Source of the DNA: Comamonadaceae bacterium
GTDB taxonomy: Bacteria; Pseudomonadota; Gammaproteobacteria; Burkholderiales; Burkholderiaceae_C
Length of the DNA stretch: 64,000 nucleotides
Assembly: GCA_027488255.1 (NCBI GenBank)
Contig: JAIYBZ010000024.1
Coordinates: 1-64,000 of the forward strand
Direction: 5' to 3'
Shown here piece by piece: positions 19,707 through 30,277 of this stretch. Both the position numbers and the translations under genes were made by a program. Each line of letters begins with the position of its first letter. Within the stretch, counting starts at the first letter, position 1. The notes beneath the pieces were generated by a model. That model had not been told where the DNA came from and made no database searches. It was given only the letters and a program-made list of their open reading frames with translations.

Positions 19707-20767
19707 GCGCCAAATGCGCCTTGGTCATGGCTGGCGGTACGGGCGGGCATATTTTCCCGGGCTTGGCCGTGGCCGAAGCTCTGCGTGAAGCCGGCTGGCG
19801 CGTGCACTGGCTGGGTGCCCCTGACAGCATGGAAAGCCAATGGATTCCGCCGCGTGGGTTCGCATTTGAGAGCGTTGAATTTGGCGGCGTGCGAGGCAAG
19901 GGCCTCGTCACCTTGGCGCTGTTGCCTCTCAAGTTGTTGCGTGCTTTTTGGCAAAGTTTGCAAGTGGTTCGCCGGGTTCGCCCCGATGTGGTCTTGGGCC
20001 TAGGCGGCTACATCACTTTTCCGGGCGGCATGATGGCCAGTTTGTACGGCAAGCCCTTGGTGTTGCACGAGCAAAATTCGGTGGCAGGCTTGGCCAATAA
20101 AGTGTTGGCCCAAATCGCTGATCGCATCTTCACCGCATTTCCGCAGGCCATGAAAAATGGCCATTGGGTGGGCAATCCTTTGCGCCGCGCCTTTACCGAG
20201 CAGCCCGCTCCGGCCGCACGCTTTGCGGGTCGTACCGGCCCTCTGCGCATTTTGGTGGTGGGCGGCAGCTTGGGAGCCAAGGCCTTGAACGACATCGTGC
20301 CGCAAGCCTTGGCCTTGTTGCCTGCCGAGACACGGCCTGTCGTGATTCACCAAAGTGGCGCTAAACAAATTGAGGCCTTGCGCGCCAATTACGAGGCCGC
20401 TGGCGTGCAGGCTGAACTCACGCCCTTCATTGACGACACTGCGACGGCGTTTGCGCAAGCCGACTTGGTGATCTGCCGCGCCGGGGCCAGCACGGTGACC
20501 GAGTTGGCCGCGATTGGCGTGGCGGCCATTTTTGTGCCTTTCCCCTTTGCGGTGGACGACCACCAAACCACCAATGCCCAATTTTTGGTGTCACAAGGGG
20601 GCGGCTGGTTGATGCCCCAAGCCGAATTGACGGCGCAGTCGCTGGCCGAGCAACTGGCCGGAATGAACCGCGAAGCCTTGTTGCTTTGCGCAGAAAAAGC
20701 CCATGCACAGAAAAAAACAAATGCAACACGGGAGGTTGTGATGGCTTGTGAGGAGTTGGCAGCATGA
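19703..20767 (+). CDS. murG: UDP-GlcNAc transferase making lipid II
   Basis: 354 residues, GT-B fold glycosyltransferase at the inner face of the membrane. Adds GlcNAc to lipid I. Motifs: [16 protein letters not shown] at the N-terminus, [37 protein letters not shown] and [14 protein letters not shown] in the donor site. Four-base overlaps with ftsW and murC. Confidence 0.97.
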   Translation: MSAKCALVMAGGTGGHIFPGLAVAEALREAGWRVHWLGAPDSMESQWIPPRGFAFESVEFGGVRGKGLVTLALLPLKLLRAFWQSLQVVRRVRPDVVLGLGGYITFPGGMMASLYGKPLVLHEQNSVAGLANKVLAQIADRIFTAFPQAMKNGHWVGNPLRRAFTEQPAPAARFAGRTGPLRILVVGGSLGAKALNDIVPQALALLPAETRPVVIHQSGAKQIEALRANYEAAGVQAELTPFIDDTATAFAQADLVICRAGASTVTELAAIGVAAIFVPFPFAVDDHQTTNAQFLVSQGGGWLMPQAELTAQSLAEQLAGMNREALLLCAEKAHAQKKTNATREVVMACEELAA

Positions 20768-22173
20768 AGCACGCCATTCGAAAAATTCACTTCATCGGCA
20801 TCGGCGGATCCGGCATGAGTGGCATTGCCGAAGTGTTGCTCAACCTCGGTTACCAGATTTCGGGTTCTGACTTGTCAGACAGTGCCACCTTGCACCGTTT
20901 GTCGGCCTTGGGCATCGCGACCCATGTCGGTCATTCAGCGGCCAATGTGAAAGATGCCGATGCGGTGGTCACCTCCACAGCGGTGAAATCGGACAACCCT
21001 GAAGTGTTGGCAGCGCGTGAGCGCCACATCCCGATCGTGCCGCGCGCGGTCATGTTGGCAGAGTTGATGCGCATGAAACAAGGCGTGGCCATTGCCGGCA
21101 CGCACGGAAAAACCACCACCACCAGTTTGGTGGCCAGTGTTTTGGCCGAGGCGGGTTTGGACCCCACCTTTGTGATTGGCGGGCGCCTAAACAGTGCCGG
21201 CGCCAACGCCAAGTTGGGCACCGGCGAATACATCGTGGTCGAGGCCGATGAGTCCGATGCCTCCTTCTTGAACCTGTTGCCGGTGATGGCGGTGGTGACC
21301 AACATCGATGCCGACCACATGGAAACCTATGGACACGATCTGGCAAGACTGAAGGCCGCGTTCGTCGAGTTTTTGCACCGCATGCCTTTCTATGGCACCG
21401 CCGTGGTGTGCTCGGATGACCCCGGCGTGTTGTCGATCGTGCAAGACATTGCCCGTCCTGTGACCACCTATGGGCTGAATGAAGGTGCACAGGTGCGTGC
21501 GGTGAATGTGCGCGCAGAACAAGGCCAAATGCATTTCACGGTGGAACGGCGCAACGGCGTGACCTTGCCCGATCTGCCATTGGTATTGAACTTGCCAGGC
21601 AACCACAACGTGCTGAATGCGTTGGCGGCTGTGGCGGTGGCTGTGGAGTTGGGGGTCGACGACGTTGCGGTGCAACGTGCACTGGCCGGTTTCAAAGGCG
21701 TGGGTCGCCGCTTTCAGCGCTATGGCGATGTGGCACTGCCTCACAAAGCGGGCAGCTTCACAGTGATTGACGATTACGGCCATCACCCGGTCGAGATGGC
21801 GGCCACCTTGGCGGCAGCCCGTGGCGCATTTCCGGGTCGCCGTTTGGTGTTGGCCTTCCAACCCCACCGTTACAGCCGAACCCGCGATTGCTTCGAAGAC
21901 TTTGTGAAGGTCATTGGCACAGGCTGCGACAGCGTGTTGTTGTCTGAGGTGTACGCCGCCGGCGAGGCACCGATTGTGGCGGCCGATGGACGCTCGTTGG
22001 CGCGGGCGCTGCGCGTGGCCGGCAAAGTCGAGCCGGTCTTTGTCGATGCCATTTCGGACATGCCCCAAGCGGTGCTGAACAATGCACAAGATGGTGATGT
22101 GGTGATTTGCATGGGCGCAGGCTCGATTGGCGCTGTGCCCGCCAAAGTGCTTGAGTTGGGAGGTGCCGCATGA
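20764..22173 (+). CDS. murC: UDP-MurNAc:L-alanine ligase
   Basis: 469 residues. First amino acid ligase of the pentapeptide pathway. [18 protein letters not shown] at the N-terminus binds UDP; the P-loop is [21 protein letters not shown] and FQPHRYSRT are typical of MurC. Distinguishable from Mpl (also present at 36624) by length and these motifs. Four-base overlaps on both sides. Confidence 0.97.
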   Translation: MKHAIRKIHFIGIGGSGMSGIAEVLLNLGYQISGSDLSDSATLHRLSALGIATHVGHSAANVKDADAVVTSTAVKSDNPEVLAARERHIPIVPRAVMLAELMRMKQGVAIAGTHGKTTTTSLVASVLAEAGLDPTFVIGGRLNSAGANAKLGTGEYIVVEADESDASFLNLLPVMAVVTNIDADHMETYGHDLARLKAAFVEFLHRMPFYGTAVVCSDDPGVLSIVQDIARPVTTYGLNEGAQVRAVNVRAEQGQMHFTVERRNGVTLPDLPLVLNLPGNHNVLNALAAVAVAVELGVDDVAVQRALAGFKGVGRRFQRYGDVALPHKAGSFTVIDDYGHHPVEMAATLAAARGAFPGRRLVLAFQPHRYSRTRDCFEDFVKVIGTGCDSVLLSEVYAAGEAPIVAADGRSLARALRVAGKVEPVFVDAISDMPQAVLNNAQDGDVVICMGAGSIGAVPAKVLELGGAA

Positions 22174-23135
22174 ACACCCGCAATTTGGGCAAGGTGGCGG
22201 TGCTGATGGGCGGCCGTTCTGCTGAGCGAGAAGTGTCCTTGATGTCAGGCCAAGGCGTCTTGCAGGCCTTACGTGCCAGCGGCGTTGACGCGCACGCATT
22301 TGATCCCGCCGAGCGCGATTTAGGGGCCTTGAAGCAAGAGCAATTTGACCGTTGCTTCATTGCCTTGCATGGCCGATACGGCGAGGACGGCACCGTGCAA
22401 GGCGCGCTCGAGTTGTTGGGCATTCCCTACACGGGTTCGGGGGTCATGGCCTCCAGCATTGCAATGGACAAAACCATGACCAAGCGCGTCTGGTTGGCCG
22501 AGGGCTTGCCCACACCCGCCTATGTGTTGGTAAAGCGTGAGCAATTGGGCCAAGTGTCTCTAGAGCAATTGATTCACACCTTGGGCTTGCCCATGATCGT
22601 CAAACCGGCACGCGAAGGCTCGTCGATTGGCGTGACCAAAGTCGTCTCAGCGCAAGAATTGCCTGCCGCACTGGAAGCCGCTGGCGTGTGCGATGCCGAC
22701 ATTTTGTGCGAGCAGTGCATCGTGGGTGACGAAGTGACCTGCCCAGTTTTGGGCGAGGGCGAGCAGACCCATGCCTTGCCGGTCATCCGCATCGTGGCGC
22801 CGGCTGGCAACTACGACTACCAAAACAAATACTTCACCGACGACACCCAATACTTGGTGCCGAGCGGCTTGCCTCTCGCTGAAGAAAAAGCCATTGAAGC
22901 CTTGGTGGTGAAGGCGTATCAGTTGTTGGGCTGCAGAGGTTGGGGACGGCTTGACGTGATGATCGACGCGAAAACCCGTCAGCCCTATTTGTTGGAAATC
23001 AACACATCGCCCGGCATGACGGGCCATTCTTTGGTGCCCATGTCAGCCAAGGCGGCGGGCATCAGCTACGAAGCTTTGTGTCAACAGCTGTTGGCCTCGG
23101 CCAGCCTGGACCATGTGCAGGAGGCCCGCGCGTGA
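22170..23135 (+). CDS. ddl: D-alanine:D-alanine ligase
   Basis: 321 residues, DdlB-like. ATP-grasp enzyme supplying D-Ala-D-Ala to MurF. Motifs: [43 protein letters not shown], and [17 protein letters not shown] for the metal and phosphate site. Overlaps murC and ftsQ by four bases. Confidence 0.97.
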   Translation: MNTRNLGKVAVLMGGRSAEREVSLMSGQGVLQALRASGVDAHAFDPAERDLGALKQEQFDRCFIALHGRYGEDGTVQGALELLGIPYTGSGVMASSIAMDKTMTKRVWLAEGLPTPAYVLVKREQLGQVSLEQLIHTLGLPMIVKPAREGSSIGVTKVVSAQELPAALEAAGVCDADILCEQCIVGDEVTCPVLGEGEQTHALPVIRIVAPAGNYDYQNKYFTDDTQYLVPSGLPLAEEKAIEALVVKAYQLLGCRGWGRLDVMIDAKTRQPYLLEINTSPGMTGHSLVPMSAKAAGISYEALCQQLLASASLDHVQEARA

Positions 23136-23920
23136 ACAAAAGCATGCCACTGCCAATCGACATCCGTCTCATGAACTTCGCGGCCACGGCGTTGGTCGTG
23201 GTGTCTGTGAGCTTGATGTTGGCAGGGGGCATCGGCTGGCTGTTGCAACATCCGGTGTTCACCATCCAGTCGATCACGGTGCAAGGCGAGGTGACGCGCA
23301 ACAACGCGGTGACTTTGCGCGCCAATGTGATGCCGCAATTGAGTGGCAACTTTTTCACGCTGGATTTGAAGCGCGCGCGCGATGCTTTTGAGGCTGTTCC
23401 CTGGGTCAGAGGGGCGGTGGTGCACCGCGACTTTCCGAACAAACTGAAAGCGGTCTTGTTAGAGCACGAGCCGCTGGCTCTGTGGGGCGATGAGGGTTCG
23501 AGCAAGATGGTCAACCAGCAGAGCCAAGTGTTTGAGGCCAATATTGAAGAGGTGGACGTCGATGCCTTGCCGCGCCTCAAAGGACCCGATAACCAGTCTG
23601 CTTTGGTGGTGCGCATGTTCCGCGAACTGGTGCCTATTTTTGGCGCGGTGGATCTGCGCATCGACCAGCTTGAATTAACGCCCCGTGGCAGTTGGCGTGT
23701 GCTCACGGACAGTGGCGCGCAATTGGAATTGGGCCGGGGCAACGAAGTCGAAGTGGCAGCCCATGTGAAGATTTTTTTCAGAACGTTGTCGCAAATCGCA
23801 GCCCGCTATGGCCGCACGCCCAGCGCGTTGGCCGGTGCTGATTTGCGCCACAAAGATGGTTATGCCGTGCGCTTGCGTGGCGTGACTACGCTGGAAGCCG
23901 ATGGCAAGAAGAGTCCTTGA
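23132..23920 (+). CDS. ftsQ: Cell division protein FtsQ
   Basis: 262 residues. Bitopic membrane protein: short cytoplasmic N-terminus, one membrane segment (about 14-36), a POTRA domain beginning [15 protein letters not shown], then the FtsQ beta domain with [17 protein letters not shown]. Forms FtsQLB with FtsL. The GTG at 23132 overlaps the ddl stop in the cluster's usual pattern and has an AGGAGG region upstream; an ATG at 23144 is possible. Confidence 0.94.
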   Translation: MNKSMPLPIDIRLMNFAATALVVVSVSLMLAGGIGWLLQHPVFTIQSITVQGEVTRNNAVTLRANVMPQLSGNFFTLDLKRARDAFEAVPWVRGAVVHRDFPNKLKAVLLEHEPLALWGDEGSSKMVNQQSQVFEANIEEVDVDALPRLKGPDNQSALVVRMFRELVPIFGAVDLRIDQLELTPRGSWRVLTDSGAQLELGRGNEVEVAAHVKIFFRTLSQIAARYGRTPSALAGADLRHKDGYAVRLRGVTTLEADGKKSP

Positions 23921-23960
23921 GCAATCAAGACGGAAGAATGAAACGGAAACGGTGATTCAA

Positions 23961-25190
23961 ATGGCAAAAGAGTACAAAGATCTGGTGATTGGATTGGACA
24001 TTGGCACCTCCAAAGTCATGGCGGTGGTGGCCGAGGTCATGCCCGATGGCGAGTTGAAGATTGCGGGTCTGGGCATCGCGCCAGGGAACGGGCTCAAGCG
24101 CGGCGTGGTGGTCAACATCGATGCTACGGTGCAAAGCATTCAGCAAGCGCTGAAAGAAGCCGAGCTGATGGCCGACTGCAAGATCACCCGGGTCAATGTG
24201 GGCATCACCGGCAGCCACATTCGCGGCATCAACTCCAGTGGCATGGTGGCCATCAAGGACAAAGAAGTCACCCAAGCCGATGTGGCGCGCGTGATGGAAA
24301 CCGCCCGCGCGATCAACATCTCGACCGATCAGCGTTTGTTGTTGGTGGCGCCGCAAGAATTTGTCATTGACGGGCAAGAAGTCAAAGAACCGATTGGCAT
24401 GAGCGGCATGCGGCTTGAGGCCAAAGTGCACATCGTGACGGGCGCGCAGAGTGCGGCCGAAAACATCATCAAGTGCGTGCGCCGCTGTGGCCTAGAAGTT
24501 GACCAACTCTTGCTCAACCCTCAGTCCTCCAGCTTGGCGGTCTTGTCGGAAGACGAGCGTGAGTTGGGTGTGGTGTGTGTGGACATTGGCGCAGGCACCA
24601 CCGATGTGGCGATTTTTGCGAATGGCTCGATTCGCCACACCGCCGTGATCCCGATCGCCGGCGACTTGATCACCAGCGACATTGCGATGGCCTTGCGCAC
24701 CCCCACCAAAGACGCAGAAGACATCAAGGTGGAAAGCGGATTCGCCAAGCAATTGCTGGCCGATCCCGATGCCCAAGTCGAAGTGCCCGGTCTGGGTGAC
24801 CGCGGCCCGCGCATGCTGAGCCGCCAGGCCTTGGCCGGCGTGATTGAGCCGCGCATCGAAGAAATTTTTTCCTTGGTGCACCAAGTCATCCGCGAGTCGG
24901 GTTACGAAGAAGTGCTGTCCTCGGGCATTGTCTTGACAGGCGGCAGCGCCGTCATGCCCGGCATGGTCGAGTTGGGCGAAGACATTTTCTTGAAACCAGT
25001 GCGCCGCGGCCTGCCCAAATACGCCGGCGGCTTGGCCGACATGGTCAGCCAACCGCGTGCCGCCACCGTGATGGGCTTGCTCGAAGAAGCCCGATTGGCG
25101 CGTTTGCGTGGCTACAAAGTCACGCAGAAAAAGAGTTCCATGAACAACGCATTCGGCCGCTTCAAAGACTTCATTGTGGGGAACTTCTGA
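23961..25190 (+). CDS. ftsA: Cell division protein FtsA
   Basis: 409 residues. Actin-like ATPase that anchors FtsZ to the membrane. Phosphate-1 motif VIGLDIGTSKV, phosphate-2 VCVDIGAGTTDVAI, adenosine motif VLTGGSAVMPG, and a C-terminal amphipathic end (AFGRFKDFIVGNF) as membrane target. The ATG at 23961 starts MAKEYKDL; the frame is open upstream into ftsQ, but the family begins here. It lies 40 bases after ftsQ. Confidence 0.97.
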   Translation: MAKEYKDLVIGLDIGTSKVMAVVAEVMPDGELKIAGLGIAPGNGLKRGVVVNIDATVQSIQQALKEAELMADCKITRVNVGITGSHIRGINSSGMVAIKDKEVTQADVARVMETARAINISTDQRLLLVAPQEFVIDGQEVKEPIGMSGMRLEAKVHIVTGAQSAAENIIKCVRRCGLEVDQLLLNPQSSSLAVLSEDERELGVVCVDIGAGTTDVAIFANGSIRHTAVIPIAGDLITSDIAMALRTPTKDAEDIKVESGFAKQLLADPDAQVEVPGLGDRGPRMLSRQALAGVIEPRIEEIFSLVHQVIRESGYEEVLSSGIVLTGGSAVMPGMVELGEDIFLKPVRRGLPKYAGGLADMVSQPRAATVMGLLEEARLARLRGYKVTQKKSSMNNAFGRFKDFIVGNF

Positions 25191-25251
25191 TGCACTGGAA
25201 AAAACGTTTTCTGGCCCGTGGCAGTCCCCCGCCATGGCGACCGTGTCGATG

Positions 25252-25280
25252 TTGACACGCCCACTTGTTCACAAAAATAA
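25252..25280 (+). promoter_or_regulatory. Possible ftsZ promoter
   Basis: A perfect TTGACA at 25252-25257 and a weak AT-rich -10 (AAATAA, 25275-25280) 17 bases later, in the 138-base gap between ftsA and ftsZ, the widest gap inside the cluster. It would give ftsZ its own promoter. Confidence 0.4.
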
Positions 25281-25328
25281 ATTGAGATTTTCTTTTCGGC
25301 AACTGCAAACAAATTTAGGAGTAGCACC

Positions 25329-26540
25329 ATGACCATCGAAATGATTCAGACAGAAGAATTCAACCAAGGCACCCAGATCAAAGTGATCGGTGTTGGCGGC
25401 GGCGGCGGCAACGCGGTCGAGCACATGATCGAGCGCAATGTTCAGGGCGTCGAATTCGTCTGTGCCAACACCGATGCGCAGGCTTTGGCCCGCAGCGCGG
25501 CACACCGTTTCATTCAATTGGGTCAAACCGGTTTGGGCGCTGGCAGCAAACCCGAAAAAGGCCGTGAAGCCGCAGAAAGCGCTGAAGCCGACATTCGCGC
25601 CGCCATTGAAGGCTCGCACATGTTGTTCATCACCGCCGGCATGGGCGGCGGGACCGGCACGGGCGCTGCACCGGTGATCGCTCGCATTGCCAAAGAGATG
25701 GGCATTTTGACGGTGGGTGTGGTCACCAAGCCATTTGAGTTTGAAGGTGGTCGCCGCATGTCCAATGCCGACTTGGGCATGCAAGAGCTCGAAGCCAATG
25801 TGGACTCTTTGATCGTGGTCTTGAACGAAAAGTTGCTGGAATTGCCCGGTGGCGAAGACATGACCCAAGACGAAGCCTTTGCCCATGCCAACGACGTGTT
25901 GAAAAACGCCGTGGGCGGCATTGCCGAGATCATCAATGTGCCCGGCCATGTGAACGTTGACTTTGAAGACGTGCGCACCGTCATGGGCGAGCCCGGCAAA
26001 GCCATGATGGGCACTGCCGCCGCCAGCGGTCCAGACCGTGCGCGCATCGCCGCCGAGCAAGCCGTCGCTTGCCCCTTGTTGGAAGGTGTGGATTTGTCAG
26101 GTGCCAAAGGCGTGTTGGTCTTGATCAGCGCCGCCAAGGGCTCTCTGAAGTTGTCAGAGTCCAAGCAAGCCATGAACACCATTCGGGCCTACGCTTCGGA
26201 AAATGCCCATGTGATTTACGGCACTGCTTATGACGAAAGTCTGGGCGACGAAATCCGCGTCACCGTGGTGGCCACCGGCTTGTCCAAAGCCGGCGCACGC
26301 CGCACAGCCCCTCCGCTGCAAGTGTTGCGCACTGGCACCGACAACGTGCCTTTCAGCATGGGAACACAAGACGCTGTGGCGCCGACCTTGCAAGCCGCAC
26401 CTTTGGCGACCAGCGGCATGAACACGCCCGCCATCTGGCGCAGCAACCGCACCCACGCGGCCGCTCGCGTGGACGGAATGGCCAACGCTGGCATGGACGA
26501 CATCGAGATCCCTGCCTTCTTGCGCAAGCAAGCCGACTGA
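25329..26540 (+). CDS. ftsZ: Cell division protein FtsZ
   Basis: 403 residues. Tubulin-like GTPase forming the Z ring. N-terminal KVIGVGGGGGNAVEHM, the tubulin signature GGGTGTGAAPVIA, NVDFEDVRTVM synergy region, a variable linker (about 325-388), and the conserved C-terminal peptide DIEIPAFLRKQAD that binds FtsA. TTAGGAG lies just upstream of the ATG. Confidence 0.98.
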   Translation: MTIEMIQTEEFNQGTQIKVIGVGGGGGNAVEHMIERNVQGVEFVCANTDAQALARSAAHRFIQLGQTGLGAGSKPEKGREAAESAEADIRAAIEGSHMLFITAGMGGGTGTGAAPVIARIAKEMGILTVGVVTKPFEFEGGRRMSNADLGMQELEANVDSLIVVLNEKLLELPGGEDMTQDEAFAHANDVLKNAVGGIAEIINVPGHVNVDFEDVRTVMGEPGKAMMGTAAASGPDRARIAAEQAVACPLLEGVDLSGAKGVLVLISAAKGSLKLSESKQAMNTIRAYASENAHVIYGTAYDESLGDEIRVTVVATGLSKAGARRTAPPLQVLRTGTDNVPFSMGTQDAVAPTLQAAPLATSGMNTPAIWRSNRTHAAARVDGMANAGMDDIEIPAFLRKQAD

Positions 26541-26570
26541 TCGGTCCTCTCGAGAGAAAAATGGTGCTTT

Positions 26571-26607
26571 GGGGTCAGACAGGCGCGGACCTGTCTGACC
26601 CCTTTTT
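26571..26607 (+). terminator. Strong terminator after ftsZ
   Basis: A perfect 13-bp stem (26571-26583 with 26590-26602), loop CGCGGA, then five T bases. It separates ftsZ from lpxC. Confidence 0.88.
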
Positions 26608-26670
26608 GCGTGCAAACGCCGGATTTCCTCGACCGCACGGCCCCATTTTTTCGGCCATTAAAATATGCAC

Positions 26671-27594
26671 ATGCTCGCTCAACGCACTCTGAAAACCTTG
26701 ACCAAAGCCGTCGGCGTGGGCTTGCACAGTGGCCAGCGCGTGGAGCTGACATTGCGCCCCGCAGCACCCAACACCGGCATTGTGTTTCGCCGCATCGATT
26801 TGCCCGAGCCCGTGGACATTCCGGTCAATGCCGAATCGGTCACCGACACCCGCTTGGCGTCCACCATCTCGCGTGGCCAAGCCAAAGTGCTGACTGTCGA
26901 GCACCTGATGTCCGCCTGTGCAGGTCTGGGCATTGATAATTTGTATGTGGACATCACCGCAGAAGAGGTCCCCATTCTGGATGGCTCTGCTTCGTCCTTT
27001 GTTTTTCTGCTGCAAAGTGCCGGGGTGGTCGAGCAAGCGGCGCCCAAGCATTTTTTGCGGGTGCTCAAACCTGTTGAAGTGTCTGAGGGTGAGGGCGAAA
27101 ACATCAAGTGGGCGCGGCTCACGCCTTATCACGGTTACAAGCTGAGTTTTGAAATCGATTTTCGCCATCCCGCGGTGGACTCCACCGGGCAGCAAGTGGT
27201 GTTTGACATGTCCGAAGGCGTCTATGCCCGCGACATCGCCAGAGCGCGCACGTTTGGCTTTACCAAAGATGTCGAGATGTTGCGCGCCAACGGCTTGGCG
27301 CTGGGCGGCGGCTTGGACAACGCGATCGTGATGGACGACTACCGCGTGCTGAATGCCGATGGTTTGCGCTATGACGACGAATTTGTGAAGCACAAAATCT
27401 TGGACGCCATGGGCGACTTGTACATCTTGGGCAAACCCCTGTTGGCGGCCTACAGCGCATTTCGTTCAGGGCACGCCATGAACAACCGTTTGTTGCGCGA
27501 GCTCTTGTCACAGCCCGATGCCTACGAAGTGGTGACGTTTGACAACGCCAGCGAAGCACCGCAGGGTTTCGCCGCGCTGCAGCCGGCCTGGTGA
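26671..27594 (+). CDS. lpxC: UDP-3-O-acyl-N-acetylglucosamine deacetylase
   Basis: 307 residues. Zinc enzyme of the first committed step of lipid A synthesis. Begins [21 protein letters not shown]; zinc ligands lie in VEHLMSA and in the later [14 protein letters not shown] region; [11 protein letters not shown] is typical. ATG 26671 is favoured by family alignment, and ATG 26665 two codons earlier is equally possible. TAAAAT just upstream (26659-26664) may be a -10, which would leave almost no leader, so this is weak. Overlaps the next gene at its stop. Confidence 0.96.
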   Translation: MLAQRTLKTLTKAVGVGLHSGQRVELTLRPAAPNTGIVFRRIDLPEPVDIPVNAESVTDTRLASTISRGQAKVLTVEHLMSACAGLGIDNLYVDITAEEVPILDGSASSFVFLLQSAGVVEQAAPKHFLRVLKPVEVSEGEGENIKWARLTPYHGYKLSFEIDFRHPAVDSTGQQVVFDMSEGVYARDIARARTFGFTKDVEMLRANGLALGGGLDNAIVMDDYRVLNADGLRYDDEFVKHKILDAMGDLYILGKPLLAAYSAFRSGHAMNNRLLRELLSQPDAYEVVTFDNASEAPQGFAALQPAW

Positions 27595-28181
27595 TGCCGC
27601 GCACCACCCACCTGTTGTATTTGCACGGGTTTCGCTCTTCGCCTCAGTCGGCGAAAGCCCAAAAAATGGCCGCGCGCATGCGCACCCAATACCCCCATGT
27701 GCACTGGTGCTGCCCCGCTTTGCCAGCATCGCCCCAGCAAGCCCTGAAAGAGGTGATGGCGCTGGTGGCCGATTGGCCGCGTGAGCGCATGGCGATCATG
27801 GGGTCTTCTTTGGGAGGCTTTTATGCCGTAGGCTTATCGGCGCAACTCAATTGCCCTGCCGTGCTGATCAACCCCGCGGTCTTTCCATCGCGTGATCTTG
27901 CCCGCTACATCGGGGAGCACCCGGCGTGGCATGACCCGTCGCAAAAAATCTTTTTCAAGGCGGCTTATGTCGCAGAGTTGGCCGAATTGGAAGCCCAGCC
28001 ACAGAGCGCTTGTCCACAAACGCTGGCCTTGATCGCCAAAGGGGATGAGGTGCTGGATTGGCGCGAGATGTTGGCCCGCCATCAAGCGGGACAAGTGCGC
28101 CTGTTCGAGGGTGGCGACCATGCCTTGGTAAATTTTGATGAAGACTGGCCTGAAATTTCACAATTTCTTCGGCTGGATTGA
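27594..28181 (+). CDS. YqiA-like alpha/beta-hydrolase esterase
   Basis: 195 residues, UPF0227/YqiA family. Alpha/beta-hydrolase fold: HLLYLHGFRSSPQSAKA for the oxyanion region, nucleophile elbow GSSLGGFYA (Ser), an acidic residue in AKGDEVLDW, and catalytic His in GGDHALVNF. E. coli YqiA is a short-chain esterase; the natural substrate is unknown. The ATG at 27594 overlaps the lpxC stop; a GTG one codon earlier is possible. Confidence 0.88.
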   Translation: MPRTTHLLYLHGFRSSPQSAKAQKMAARMRTQYPHVHWCCPALPASPQQALKEVMALVADWPRERMAIMGSSLGGFYAVGLSAQLNCPAVLINPAVFPSRDLARYIGEHPAWHDPSQKIFFKAAYVAELAELEAQPQSACPQTLALIAKGDEVLDWREMLARHQAGQVRLFEGGDHALVNFDEDWPEISQFLRLD

Positions 28182-28225
28182 GCCCTTGCCCCGGCAAAGA
28201 CGGAGGCGCATGGGAAAATCTGGGC

Positions 28226-30277
28226 ATGTACGCATTATTTGAAGAAGCCGGTAAATTCATGGCCGGTCGGATCCTGTCCGAGGCCGAAGCCTCCGCGCAA
28301 GTGGAGCTTGACTCGGGCAAGCGGGTGAAAGTCAAAGCAGCACAAATGTTGCTCAAGTTTGAAAAACCCACCCCCAGCGCCTTGCTCAGCGAAGCGGCAA
28401 ATGTGAGCCAGAGCATCGAGTTGGCCTTGGCGTACGAATTTGCTTCAGACGAAGAGTTTGGCTTTGCTGATTTGGCAAAAGACTATTTCAGCGATGCGGC
28501 CAGCACCGTGGAACAAGTTGCCGCCTTGATGCGCTTGCACGAAGCGCCGCATTATTTCCGCCGCGCTGGCAAAGGCCGCTATCGCAAAGCGCCCGCCGAA
28601 ATCGTGCAACAAGCCTTGTTGGCGATTGAAAAAAAGAAGCAAGTCCAAGCGCAGATCGAGGCCTGGGCCGCGGAGTTGGTGGCCGGCGTTTGTCCTGAGC
28701 CGGTGCGCGAGCAACTCTACAAAATTTTGTTTCGGCCAGACAAAAACACCCCGGAATACAAAGCCGTTGTTGAGGCCAGCAAGTCCAGCCAAACCCCGCC
28801 ACTCGAGCTGCTGCAAAAGGCGGGCGCCATTGCCTCGGCCTGGGATTTTCATTGGCAGCGTTTCTTGTTTGATTTGTTCCCCAAAGGCACGGGCTTCCCC
28901 GCCTTGCAAGCCCCGGCCATTCAAGACGAATTGCCGCTGGCGGCTGTGCAGGCTTTTTCGATTGACGATTCTCACACCACCGAAATTGACGATGCCTTGT
29001 CGTTGCAAGGCCTGGGTTCGGGCACGGTGACGGTTGGCATCCACATTGCGGCGCCGGGCCTGGCCTTGTCGCCGGGCGGGGCGATAGACCAATTGGGGCG
29101 TCAGCGCTTGTCCACGGTGTACATGCCGGGTTACAAAATCACCATGTTGCCCGACAGCGTGGTGCAGGCCTACACCTTGATGGAGGGGCGCGATTGCCCG
29201 GCTGTTTCTTTGTATGTGACTTTCAATGAATCTGATCTGGAAATCGTGAGCACCGAGACCCGCTTGGAGCGGGTGCCGATATTGGCCAACTTGCGCCACG
29301 ACCAACTCGACCAAACCATCACCCGCGAGTGGCTCGAAAGCGAAGCAGACACCAGCCCGGTTGACTTGCCCGTGGACCGCCCAACGCTGGCGTTTTTCTG
29401 GCGTTTGGCGCAAACCCTCAAGGCCCGTCGTGAAGTGGTGCGTGGCAAACCCGAGAGCTTCAACCGTCCCGATTACAGCTTCAAGCTGGACCGACCCAGC
29501 CATGCGGCACCGCCGAAGGGCGATGAGACGGTGTTGATTGGGGTGCGCCAAAGAGGCTCGCCGCTCGATTTGATGGTGGCCGAGGCCATGATTTTGGCCA
29601 ACAGCACTTGGGGTCAATGGTTGGCCAGCCTGGGTGTGCCGGGCATTTACCGCAGCCAAGCCAGCATGGCACCGGGTGTGAAAGTGCGCATGGGCACCAA
29701 GGCCCTGCCGCATGCGGGCATTGGTGTGCCCAGCTATGCGTGGAGCACATCGCCCCTGCGGCGTTACACCGATTTGGTGAACCAGTGGCAAATCATTGCG
29801 TGTGCCCGACACGGTGCCACCGCCGCATTGGCCGCCCCCTTCAAACCCAAAGATGCCGAATTGTTTTCCATCATCAGTGGTTTTGATGCCGCCTATACCG
29901 CCTACAACAGCGTGCAGTCCAGCATGGAACGTTATTGGACATTGCGCTATGTCCAGCAACAACACATCGAAGAGTTGGACGCCAGTTTGGTGAAAGAGAT
30001 GGGGGGTGGCATTTGGTGGGTGCGTGCCGACACTTTGCCCCTGATGTTCAGCGTCATGGGCGCGCAAGGCCTTGCACGTGGTGCCCGAGTGCGTGTCAAA
30101 TTGGGCGCGGTGGACTTGATGGCACTCGATGTGAACGGTACCGTTACGGCGCACTTGGATGCGCCGGTGGCGCTCGAAAATGAAGCCGACGAAGCGGAAG
30201 ACGACGACACCTTGGCGGCAGGCCCTCTCACCATTGCGGTCGATTTGAACGACAGCACACAAAGCGATGGTGCTTGA
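28226..30277 (+). CDS. RNB-domain 3'-5' exoribonuclease (RNase II/R-like)
   Basis: 683 residues. N-terminus MYALFEEAGKFMAGRIL carries a small beta domain; the RNB catalytic domain begins around 250 with DDSHTTEIDDALS, whose aspartates bind the catalytic metal. The C-terminal S1-like part is short and degenerate. It lacks the long basic tail of RNase R. The ATG at 28226 is chosen on family grounds; the frame is open to a TTG overlapping the previous gene. It overlaps the TonB-like gene by 11 bases. Degrades single-stranded RNA by family; exact class (II or R) unresolved. Confidence 0.87.
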   Translation: MYALFEEAGKFMAGRILSEAEASAQVELDSGKRVKVKAAQMLLKFEKPTPSALLSEAANVSQSIELALAYEFASDEEFGFADLAKDYFSDAASTVEQVAALMRLHEAPHYFRRAGKGRYRKAPAEIVQQALLAIEKKKQVQAQIEAWAAELVAGVCPEPVREQLYKILFRPDKNTPEYKAVVEASKSSQTPPLELLQKAGAIASAWDFHWQRFLFDLFPKGTGFPALQAPAIQDELPLAAVQAFSIDDSHTTEIDDALSLQGLGSGTVTVGIHIAAPGLALSPGGAIDQLGRQRLSTVYMPGYKITMLPDSVVQAYTLMEGRDCPAVSLYVTFNESDLEIVSTETRLERVPILANLRHDQLDQTITREWLESEADTSPVDLPVDRPTLAFFWRLAQTLKARREVVRGKPESFNRPDYSFKLDRPSHAAPPKGDETVLIGVRQRGSPLDLMVAEAMILANSTWGQWLASLGVPGIYRSQASMAPGVKVRMGTKALPHAGIGVPSYAWSTSPLRRYTDLVNQWQIIACARHGATAALAAPFKPKDAELFSIISGFDAAYTAYNSVQSSMERYWTLRYVQQQHIEELDASLVKEMGGGIWWVRADTLPLMFSVMGAQGLARGARVRVKLGAVDLMALDVNGTVTAHLDAPVALENEADEAEDDDTLAAGPLTIAVDLNDSTQSDGA

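Noticed and set aside
26571..26607. The 13-bp palindrome after ftsZ as an operator for lpxC
   Set aside because: It is followed by a T run and lies at a gene end, which fits a terminator better.
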